Origin: an uncultured Anaerolineae bacterium
Lineage (GTDB): Bacteria > Chloroflexota > Anaerolineae > Anaerolineales > UBA11858
DNA: 5,786 nucleotides
Assembly (NCBI GenBank): GCA_937893815.1
Contig: CALCSH010000502.1
Coordinates: forward strand, 1-5,786
Direction: 5' to 3'
Shown: in pieces, positions 1 to 4,958 of the stretch
How positions within the stretch are numbered: position 1 is the stretch's first letter
How the letters are laid out: every line of letters begins with the position of its first letter
The notes under the pieces: generated by a model
Databases searched by the model: none
Told to the model about the DNA's origin: nothing
What the model saw: only the letters and a program-made list of their open reading frames with translations
Translations under genes and position numbers: made by a program

Positions 1-10
1 AGTAGTCCAG

Positions 11-55
11 ATTTAGGGGTATAGGGCGTGCGGAGCACGCCCTATACCCCTAAAT
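11..55. repeat. Perfect 21-bp inverted repeat (long hairpin)
   Basis: Positions 11-31 are the exact reverse complement of 35-55, leaving a three-base loop (gga). The core reads tatagggcgtgc / gcacgccctata. The hairpin starts 38 bases beyond the stop codon of the minus-strand NfeD-like gene. No T-run follows the stem on either strand: the minus strand continues ctggactact and the plus strand tggggtttct. It therefore does not look like a classical intrinsic terminator. A perfect, GC-rich, tight-loop stem of this kind is typical of dispersed REP/MITE-like elements, and it could also stabilise the 3' end of the nfeD mRNA. The hairpin is certain; its role is inference. Confidence 0.9.
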
Positions 56-81
56 TGGGGTTTCTCACGGCAGTTCCTAAA
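55..81 (+). repeat. 27-bp direct repeat, copy 1
   Basis: This 27-base stretch begins ttggggtttctcacggcagt and ends tcctaaa. It recurs exactly, in the same orientation, at 874-900. Identity stops abruptly at both ends of the match. This copy directly abuts the 21-bp hairpin (sharing base 55); the second copy has no hairpin beside it. It lies 11 bases beyond the stop codon of the minus-strand NfeD-like gene. Confidence 0.93.
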
Positions 82-92
82 TATCCTAAAAA

Positions 93-692
93 TTAGTTTA
101 CTTCTTCAACTTCCAAAACAAAACCATCCCGTTCTAGAATGCGCACGGTGGCACCGATGGGGATCGGTGTTGCGCTGTGCGCAGACCATAATTCACGATG
201 CACTTGCACCGAACCTTCATGGTGAATTTCGCTTTTGGCTTCACCGATCATACCCACTAACGGCGCCAGGTCATGTGCCATCGGCGCTGAACGGGCCTCC
301 AGTGTTTTCGTTGCCACAATCCAGAAAAAGCTACCCACCATGACCGATACGACCAGTGCCAAAACTGGATGGACGGCGGGCTGCCACCATTGATTGCCGT
401 CAAAAAGGTATACCGATCCGACCACCAGCGCCAAAATAGAAATCGCCAGGAACTTCCAGTTGCCGGTTTTACGGATCGCTAAAACGAAAAACAGCATTCC
501 CAGAATTAAAACGACCAGCGCCCAGTATTGAATTGGCAGATTGTAGACACCCCATCCTGCCAGCAGCAGCGCCAGGATCGCGACAATTTCAAGAATGCCT
601 GTTCCTGGAGCGAGAATCGCCAGCAATGCCAGCGAAAAACCGCCTACCAAAAATAGATAAGCCACATTTGGATTCAAGAAAAAATCGATCAT
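93..692 (-). CDS. NfeD-family membrane protein with C-terminal OB-fold
   Basis: This 199-residue protein has about five hydrophobic segments (roughly residues 10-29, 33-50, 56-73, 80-97 and 107-128), then a soluble C-terminal domain from about residue 143. The N-terminal part carries the NfeD-like APGTGILE turn (28-35). The C-terminal part shows the family pattern GMIGEA (147-152), then ELWSA, IPIGATVRI and a final LEVEEV, an OB-like beta-barrel. At 199 residues it fits the short NfeD class, which lacks the N-terminal ClpP-type serine protease domain. Short NfeD proteins usually pair with a stomatin/slipin (SPFH) protein in membrane microdomains; no slipin gene is visible here, though one could lie beyond position 1. 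The ATG at 692 is supported by an upstream AAGGTGG (minus strand, 702-696). The family call is strong; the cellular role is not settled. Confidence 0.88.
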   Translation of the reverse strand: MIDFFLNPNVAYLFLVGGFSLALLAILAPGTGILEIVAILALLLAGWGVYNLPIQYWALVVLILGMLFFVLAIRKTGNWKFLAISILALVVGSVYLFDGNQWWQPAVHPVLALVVSVMVGSFFWIVATKTLEARSAPMAHDLAPLVGMIGEAKSEIHHEGSVQVHRELWSAHSATPIPIGATVRILERDGFVLEVEEVN

Positions 693-826
693 CGGCCACC
701 TTTTCTTTCAGTAGAAGAACCAATTAAGGGTAACCAAACCAATTTTACGGCCAGGTTTTTTGGGCAGCACAGTTCCGGTCTACTTGATTCGTTGCTAAAC
801 CTGTCTGGTCTGATTTACCGTAGTTC

Positions 827-832
827 ATTATA
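827..832 (-). promoter_or_regulatory. Possible -10 element for the nfeD-like gene
   Basis: The minus strand reads an exact TATAAT here (plus strand attata). It faces the NfeD-like gene and would give a 5' leader of roughly 125 bases. No -35-like hexamer sits 16-18 bases upstream and there is no TG extension, so support is one hexamer in an AT-rich spacer. The rest of spacer 693-955 shows no RNA gene or ORF that I can support, only AACCAATT words at 718 and 737 and direct-repeat copy 2. Confidence 0.3.
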
Positions 833-873
833 CTCTCACTTTCATTCTTTAGGGATCGCTTGTAGATGGCTCT

Positions 874-900
874 TTGGGGTTTCTCACGGCAGTTCCTAAA
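874..900 (+). repeat. 27-bp direct repeat, copy 2
   Basis: This is an exact copy of 55-81, 819 bases downstream and in the same orientation. The two copies bracket the NfeD-like gene and its upstream region. This copy ends 40 bases before the extended -10 of the Lgt-like gene, so it lies in or just upstream of that promoter region. No integrase or transposase is visible in the window. Confidence 0.93.
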
Positions 901-940
901 GACCCACAGATACTTGTAACTCTATATTCGGTAGTCACCG

Positions 941-949
941 TGGTATGAT
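941..949 (+). promoter_or_regulatory. Extended -10 promoter, predicted leaderless transcript
   Basis: TGGTATGAT matches the extended -10 pattern TGnTATnAT with one mismatch from TATAAT. It ends six bases before the ATG at 956, so the usual start point about seven bases downstream falls on the A of the ATG. No Shine-Dalgarno sequence lies between them (only tttgcc). No well-placed -35 is seen: TTGTAA at 914-919 is 24 bases away, too far, as is tolerated for extended -10 promoters. The sequence supports a leaderless mRNA; the start point itself is inferred. Confidence 0.6.
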
Positions 950-955
950 TTTGCC

Positions 956-1702
956 ATGCAGAGTACACCAGGCACATTTGGCTATTTGCTGGCTGCGGGA
1001 GCCACTATCGGGCTGTTATGGGTTATCTTGCAAACTGACCCAAAACAACGTCACGTACATCTGGATGCCGGGATGTGGGCGGTACTCGGCATGATCCTGG
1101 GGGGGCGCACCTTGCACGTCGCCATCGATTGGACGTACTATCAAACGCACTCTTTTGAAACCCCGCAAATCTGGTTAGGTGGCTTTTCTATCAGTGGAGC
1201 GCTGGCTGGTTGCGCGCTGGCGCTGTTGCTAATTCCTCTGTTGAGCAGCATTAATCCCGATGCGCTGCTGCCCCTGCTGACCGCCCTGGCAGTCAGTTTG
1301 TGGCTGGGTTGCTGGAACGAGGCCTATCTCTATGGGCCAGAAACTTCTGCCGGGTGGGGCTTGGCGCTGCGAGATGAATGGGGTGAATTGGCGTTACGTT
1401 GGCCTTTGCAGCCCGTCGGAGCATTACTCACGGTAGTTGTGGCCTGGGGTGTGGATGCGGCCCGCGCCCGAGGCTGGATTCAGGCTCCGGGGTTGGCAGC
1501 CAGCCTCGAGCTGGCCTGTGTTGCTATCATTTTGGGCGCAGCGGACACGCTCCGGGCGGACCCTGTTCCCTTGTGGAGAAATATCAGCCCCGATGGTTGG
1601 ATCGCCCTTATTTTGACCATTTTTGCCATTCTCAGCGCGCTGTGGATCATTATCCAACATCAACGCAATTCACCGCCAGGCCGCCAAATTGGTTCAATCT
1701 GA
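956..1702 (+). CDS. Lgt-like membrane protein, catalytic residues not conserved
   Basis: This is a 248-residue polytopic membrane protein with about seven hydrophobic segments. It follows the layout of prolipoprotein diacylglyceryl transferase (Lgt), which moves diacylglycerol from phosphatidylglycerol to the lipobox cysteine of prolipoproteins. Matching landmarks are GGRTLHV (49-55; family G-x-R), WLGGFSISGAL (73-83; family W-x-GG-x-S-x-HGG-x), LGCWNEAYLYG (117-127; family RIGCF-x-x-G-x-x-YG), RWPLQP (148-153; family R-x-P-x-Q) and LRADP (199-203, possibly the late conserved Arg). The essential His of HGG (His103 in E. coli) is Ser80, and the essential Arg of the signature (Arg143) aligns with Trp116. 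The fold assignment is therefore good, but normal Lgt activity is doubtful. It is probably a diverged paralogue, with a true lgt expected elsewhere. The start is set by the ATG just after the -10; there is no ribosome-binding site. Confidence 0.75.
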   Translation: MQSTPGTFGYLLAAGATIGLLWVILQTDPKQRHVHLDAGMWAVLGMILGGRTLHVAIDWTYYQTHSFETPQIWLGGFSISGALAGCALALLLIPLLSSINPDALLPLLTALAVSLWLGCWNEAYLYGPETSAGWGLALRDEWGELALRWPLQPVGALLTVVVAWGVDAARARGWIQAPGLAASLELACVAIILGAADTLRADPVPLWRNISPDGWIALILTIFAILSALWIIIQHQRNSPPGRQIGSI

Positions 1703-1889
1703 ACATACCATGACAGTATTTAACCAGTTGGCATCTATTCACCGCCGAGTACGCGGAGAGCGCAGAGAAACTCAGAGAAAATATCTGAAAACTCAGCGTT
1801 CTCCGCGGTAAAAATGCTCTGATGTCTTCCAGGTGCGTAAGTCCTGACCATGAGAGATTAGAATCGGTTTGAGACGATTGAACCAATTT
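1686..1889. repeat. 204-bp segment bounded by 14-bp perfect inverted repeats
   Basis: Positions 1686-1699 (aaattggttcaatc) are the exact reverse complement of 1876-1889. The left arm covers the last codons of the Lgt-like gene, ending one base into its stop codon. The right arm lies in the spacer of the predicted promoter of the downstream NAD operon. The segment between them carries the palindromic repeat at 1741-1809. The layout resembles a miniature inverted-repeat element that supplied both a gene end and a promoter, but I see no clear target-site duplication. It could instead be a pair of operator half-sites. No credible small gene lies inside. Confidence 0.5.
1741..1809. repeat. Imperfect palindromic dispersed-type repeat (accgc...gcggt)
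   Basis: The segment opens accgccgagtacgcggag and closes with a partial reverse complement, ctcagcgttctccgcggt. My hand alignment of the outer 27 bases gives about 19 matches. Inside are repeated GAG words every few bases and an AT-rich centre (gagaaaatatctga). It closely resembles the 'ACCGCAGAGACGCAGAGAACGCAGAG...' palindromes that I recall from intergenic regions of Chloroflexi, cyanobacteria and other bacteria. This copy looks mutated. It is non-coding; any read-through frames across it are incidental. The resemblance is from memory and needs a database search. Confidence 0.7.
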
Positions 1890-1897
1890 TTTAGGAT
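1869..1897 (+). promoter_or_regulatory. Predicted sigma70-type promoter of the NAD operon
   Basis: TTGAGA (1869-1874, five of six to TTGACA), then exactly 17 bases, then TAGGAT (1892-1897, four of six to TATAAT). Transcription would start near 1904-1905, on the ATG, making the mRNA leaderless as predicted for the preceding gene. The AGGA inside the -10 could alternatively be a Shine-Dalgarno sequence eight bases before the ATG, if transcription starts further upstream; both readings choose the same start codon. The 17-base spacer contains the right arm of the 14-bp inverted repeat (gattgaaccaattt), a plausible place for a repressor to bind. Confidence 0.5.
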
Positions 1898-1904
1898 TTT
1901 GACC

Positions 1905-2768
1905 ATGAAAAAAACAATCGCCCTAGCCCAAATTAATACTCGCCTCGGTGACGTGCAGGCCAATCTCGAAAAACACCTGATGTATGTCGAGCGCGCTCTC
2001 GTCGCCGGAGCCAGCCTGCTGGTTTTTCCAGAGCTATCGCTGACCGGCTATGCCCTGCAAGATATTGCTCACGCCGTCTCACACCGCCCCACCCCGGAAG
2101 ATGAAATTTTCGCTCCCTTGCTGGCCGCCAGCCGCGAGCTTGATCTGGTGGTCGGCTTCGTGGATGAAGACCAGCGCCACCGTTTTTATATTGCCGGAGC
2201 CTATCTTTCGGGAGGAAAAGTGCTGCACGTTCACCACAAAGTCTATTTGCCGACCTACGGTCTCTTCGACGAGGGACGTTTCTTCGCCTGGGGCGACTCG
2301 ATTGAAGCCTTCGATACACCGTTGGGGTGCGCTGGCCTCGCCATTTGCGAAGATTTCTGGCATGCCTCGCCGCCCTACCTGCTTTGGCTGGATGGCGCCG
2401 ACATCCTGATTTTTACCTCAGCCTCACCGGGACGCGGCCTGACGGACGAACCCAAACTCGAATCTGCGCGCTGGGTGGAGCATATCAACCAAGCCTATGC
2501 CAGCCTGTTCACCAGCTTCACCGTGCATGCCAACCGCGTTGGCTACGAAGATGGCCTGAACTTCTGGGGCGGCTCGACGGTTTTCGACCCCAATGGCAAT
2601 CTGCTGGTGCGCGGCCCCTATCACGAAGAAGCCCTGGTGATCGCCGAAATAGATCTCAACCAACTGCACCGTACGCGCGCCAGATTGCCAATTTTGCGCG
2701 ACGAGCGCACCGGTTTGGTGCAGCGCGAATTGGAGCGCATCCTAAACAAGAATGGAGGCGGACGATGA
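1905..2768 (+). CDS. Nitrilase-fold amidohydrolase, glutaminase partner of NAD synthetase
   Basis: This 287-residue protein belongs to the carbon-nitrogen hydrolase (nitrilase) superfamily. The catalytic Glu-Lys-Cys triad is visible: Glu43 in FPELSLTGY, Lys112 in HHKVYLPTYGLFDEGRFF and Cys148 in LAICEDFW. Later family landmarks are FTSASP and a NRVGYEDGLNFWGGS segment. The K-LP-x-YG-x-FDE-x-R-F block is characteristic of the glutamine amidotransferase domain of NadE, which hydrolyses glutamine and channels ammonia to the synthetase. The next gene overlaps by ATGA and encodes that synthetase, so this is most likely the separate glutaminase subunit. An independent amidase cannot be excluded, because the NRVG..G..F.GGS block is also seen in stand-alone nitrilases. 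The ATG at 1905 (MKKTIALAQ) is chosen over an in-frame TTG at 1869, because the conserved beta-strand starts there and the TTG overlaps the putative -35. Confidence 0.85.
   Translation: MKKTIALAQINTRLGDVQANLEKHLMYVERALVAGASLLVFPELSLTGYALQDIAHAVSHRPTPEDEIFAPLLAASRELDLVVGFVDEDQRHRFYIAGAYLSGGKVLHVHHKVYLPTYGLFDEGRFFAWGDSIEAFDTPLGCAGLAICEDFWHASPPYLLWLDGADILIFTSASPGRGLTDEPKLESARWVEHINQAYASLFTSFTVHANRVGYEDGLNFWGGSTVFDPNGNLLVRGPYHEEALVIAEIDLNQLHRTRARLPILRDERTGLVQRELERILNKNGGGR
2754..2758 (+). promoter_or_regulatory. Shine-Dalgarno site of nadE
   Basis: GGAGG lies six bases before the ATG at 2765 and inside the last codons of the upstream gene. This strong site fixes the nadE start even though the reading frame stays open upstream to about 2327. 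It argues that the split from the glutaminase gene is genuine and not a sequencing frameshift in a fused gene. Confidence 0.8.
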
Positions 2769-3589
2769 GCGCGAAATTGAAGATTAACACCGATTTGGCA
2801 AAAACGATCCTGACCGGGTTTATCCACAGCGAAATCACGCGAGCAGGATTCAGCCGGGCGGTGATTGGCCTCTCTGGGGGCATTGATTCGGCCCTGAGTT
2901 GTGTACTGGCTGCCGAAGCCCTCGCCCCAGAGAATGTCCTGGCTGTACGGATGCCTTATAAGACATCATCTATTGATTCATTGGAAGATGCTCAGCGCGT
3001 AATCAGCAAAACAGGAGTACAATCGCTGACCGTGCCTGTTACCGAGATGGTTGATCCGTTGTTCGAGCGTTTTCCCGAAGCGAATGCCATGCGCCGCGGT
3101 AATATCATGGCGCGTGCCCGCATGATCGTGCTCTACGACCAGTCCGAAGCCTTTGGTGGGCTGGTGGTTGGCACGGGCAATAAAACCGAAATTTTGCTCG
3201 GGTACAGTACCCTTTACGGCGATTCGGCTTGTGCCATTAATCCCATTGGTGATCTGTACAAAACTCAGGTACGCCAGCTTTCAACCGCTTTGGGCGTTCC
3301 CGATGAGGTCATTTCCAAAGCGCCTTCCGCCGACCTGTGGGCAGGGCAGACCGATGAAGATGAACTCGGCTTCACCTACGAAGATGTAGATAAGCTGCTC
3401 TACCTGATCGTAGATGAACGCTACAGCCCCGCCGAATGTGTGGACGCCGGATTCCCGCAAGAATTTGTTCAAAAAGTGATAACTCGCATCCGGCGCAATC
3501 AGTTTAAGCGCATCCTGCCGCCGATTGCCAAACTCAGCAACCGCACCATCGGCTACGACTTCCTCTATCTGCGTGATTGGGGAACATAG
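2765..3589 (+). CDS. nadE: NAD+ synthetase (ammonia-ligase domain)
   Basis: This 274-residue cytoplasmic enzyme catalyses the last step of NAD+ synthesis: ATP-dependent amidation of deamido-NAD+ (nicotinic acid adenine dinucleotide). The adenylating PP-loop SGGIDS is at residues 37-42. Further family blocks are GNIMARARM (112-120), GTGNKTEILLGY (136-147), NPIGDLYKTQV (159-169) and APSADLWAGQTDEDELG (186-202), which hold the ATP- and substrate-contacting residues. The length matches stand-alone NadE. The usual YGDGGAD block reads YGDSACA (151-157), a mild variation. The start overlaps the previous stop by ATGA, implying translational coupling. Together the two proteins total 561 residues, close to a one-chain glutamine-dependent NadE, so ammonia is probably delivered by the upstream product. 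Confidence 0.95.
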   Translation: MSAKLKINTDLAKTILTGFIHSEITRAGFSRAVIGLSGGIDSALSCVLAAEALAPENVLAVRMPYKTSSIDSLEDAQRVISKTGVQSLTVPVTEMVDPLFERFPEANAMRRGNIMARARMIVLYDQSEAFGGLVVGTGNKTEILLGYSTLYGDSACAINPIGDLYKTQVRQLSTALGVPDEVISKAPSADLWAGQTDEDELGFTYEDVDKLLYLIVDERYSPAECVDAGFPQEFVQKVITRIRRNQFKRILPPIAKLSNRTIGYDFLYLRDWGT

Positions 3590-3600
3590 TACAGGTTTCA

Positions 3601-3710
3601 GGTAATCAGGTGATTAGTGATTTGGATTTGCTAAAGGATAACTGCCCCCAATCACCTGGTCGCCTAATTGCCTGATTACTCAATCCCCCAATTCCTAATT
3701 CACCTAGACC
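3601..3710. repeat. Degenerate 'taatcagg/cctaatt' repeat with alternative hairpins
   Basis: This spacer between nadE and the first exporter is built of related short words: taatcaggtgatta, aatcacctgg, cctaattgcctgattac, cctaattcacctag. Two mutually exclusive stems can form. Positions 3602-3617 pair with 3664-3679 (16 pairs, two of them G-U), and 3607-3615 pair exactly with 3650-3658 (9 pairs). No T-run follows either stem, so a classical terminator is not evident. The region has the look of a short dispersed, possibly slippage-prone repeat. I see no convincing promoter in it. Confidence 0.6.
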
Positions 3711-3712
3711 CA

Positions 3713-4957
3713 ATGAAACTACAAATCCCGCCCGCGCTCCGTCATCGCAAATTCGCCGTCTATTGGGCAGGCTTGCTTTTCGCCTGGATCGGCAACCAGA
3801 TGCTAATCTGGACGATTCCCTGGCAGATTCGCGATTTTACCGACAACCCTCTGGCTCTGGGGATTATTGGCCTGATTCGCCTCGCGCCGACAATTCTATT
3901 CTCGTTGTTCGCCGGGATCGCCTCCGATCGCTTCAATCGCCGCAAAGTGCTTATGGTCACCCAGAGTGTGATGGGGGCATCCGCACTGACGCTGGCGCTG
4001 CTCACCCTAAGCGGCAGGCTGCAATTGTGGCATATTTATGTGCTATTGGTGATTCACGCCACGACCTTCATCTTTGATCTCCCGGCGCGCTACTCTCTGA
4101 CTCCCAACCTGGTACCCGCCGATGTGTTGCCCAACGCCCTCAGCGTGGAAATTATCGGCGTACAGATTGGCGGTGTCTTCGGCCCTATTCTCAGCGGCTT
4201 GCTGATTCAGGGTTTTGGTGAACAGGCAGCCTATCTGACTTCGGCGGTATTTTTCGGCGTTTTCGCGGTCATGTTGCTGCGCATGGGCGATGTATCGCAA
4301 CAACGGCTGGTATCTCAGCACAAAGGCATGGATTGGGCCGCCATCCGAGAGGGTGTGCGCTTCACCTTCCAGCAGCCGTTGATATTGGCAGGCATGATCC
4401 TAGATTTCCTGGCGACCCTGCTCACACGCGCCGATTCGCTGATGCCCTACTTTGCCCGCGACGTGCTCGGTGTAGATGGCGCGGCCTACGGGCTGCTCTC
4501 CGCCGCATCGATGATTGGCGCCGTTACCGCAGGATTGTTGATTTCGCAGATTGCCGTGCTGCACCGTCAGGGCAAATTGTTGCTGACCTCCATCGTCATG
4601 ATTGGTGTGGGGGCGGTAGCCTTTGGTTTTTCGCGCAATTTCTATCTTTCGGTGGCCGCATTGATGCTGGCTGGCGCGGCTGACTCGGTCAGTTCGATTA
4701 TTCGCAGTGCCATTCGCCAATTGCATACACCGGATCGGTTGCGCGGACGTATGACCAGCGTCAATCAGATTTTCTTCATGGGTGGGCCATACCTTGGGGA
4801 TGTAAAATCAGGCTTTTTGGGGGGCGCGATCGGGGTGCCTCTGGCTGTGGCGCTGGGCGGATTTGCCTGCATTTTGTCGGCGGGCTGGGCGGCGCGTCAA
4901 TGGCCACAATTGAGTAAATACGACCAGGGAAATTCCAATACGGAGGCATATTCGTAG
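3713..4957 (+). CDS. MFS exporter, EntS/MFS_3-like (first of a tandem pair)
   Basis: This 414-residue major facilitator transporter of the inner membrane has the length and hydrophobic pattern expected of 12 helices. Motif A between helices 2 and 3 is clear: GIASDRFNRRK (68-78). Signatures of the EntS-like MFS_3 group include FDLPAR (121-126), TPNLVPADVLPNALS (130-144) and a late LRGRMTSVNQIFF followed by a GPYLGD segment. Members include siderophore and macrolide exporters, but the substrate cannot be deduced here. The hydrophilic tail DQGNSNTEAYS is unusual but short. No ribosome-binding site precedes the ATG. The start is supported because the downstream paralogue aligns residue for residue from Met1 (MKLQIPPALRHRKF versus MFIHIPPALKHRRF). 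An in-frame TTG at 3668 is rejected because it falls in the repeat. Confidence 0.88.
   Translation: MKLQIPPALRHRKFAVYWAGLLFAWIGNQMLIWTIPWQIRDFTDNPLALGIIGLIRLAPTILFSLFAGIASDRFNRRKVLMVTQSVMGASALTLALLTLSGRLQLWHIYVLLVIHATTFIFDLPARYSLTPNLVPADVLPNALSVEIIGVQIGGVFGPILSGLLIQGFGEQAAYLTSAVFFGVFAVMLLRMGDVSQQRLVSQHKGMDWAAIREGVRFTFQQPLILAGMILDFLATLLTRADSLMPYFARDVLGVDGAAYGLLSAASMIGAVTAGLLISQIAVLHRQGKLLLTSIVMIGVGAVAFGFSRNFYLSVAALMLAGAADSVSSIIRSAIRQLHTPDRLRGRMTSVNQIFFMGGPYLGDVKSGFLGGAIGVPLAVALGGFACILSAGWAARQWPQLSKYDQGNSNTEAYS
4942..4946 (+). promoter_or_regulatory. Likely Shine-Dalgarno site of the second exporter
   Basis: GGAGG lies 12 bases before the ATG at 4959, inside the last codons of the first exporter. 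The spacing is longer than the usual 5-9 bases. Because the first gene's stop (4955-4957) is one base from the next ATG, reinitiation by the same ribosome probably helps. Confidence 0.5.
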
Positions 4958-4958
4958 G

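Noticed and set aside
11..55. Hairpin as an intrinsic terminator of the nfeD-like gene
   Set aside because: No T-run follows the stem on the minus strand (ctggactact).
1850..1861. ATG at 1850 (ccATGagagattag) as a start codon or leader peptide
   Set aside because: It reads three codons and then a stop; there is no Shine-Dalgarno sequence.
1399..1886. Several small open frames over the Lgt-like gene end and the repeats
   Set aside because: They are shadows of the Lgt-like gene or run through the palindromic repeat, with no start signals or domain character.
1869..1904. TTG at 1869 as start of the nitrilase-fold gene
   Set aside because: It overlaps the likely -35 and inverted repeat arm. 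The conserved N-terminal strand begins at the ATG at 1905.
2327..2764. Upstream in-frame extension of nadE
   Set aside because: It is an out-of-frame reading of the glutaminase gene, rich in Arg/Pro. A strong GGAGG and the ATGA overlap set the start at 2765.
3668..3712. TTG at 3668 as start of the first exporter
   Set aside because: It lies within the repetitive spacer and adds 15 unlike residues. The paralogue downstream aligns from the ATG at 3713.
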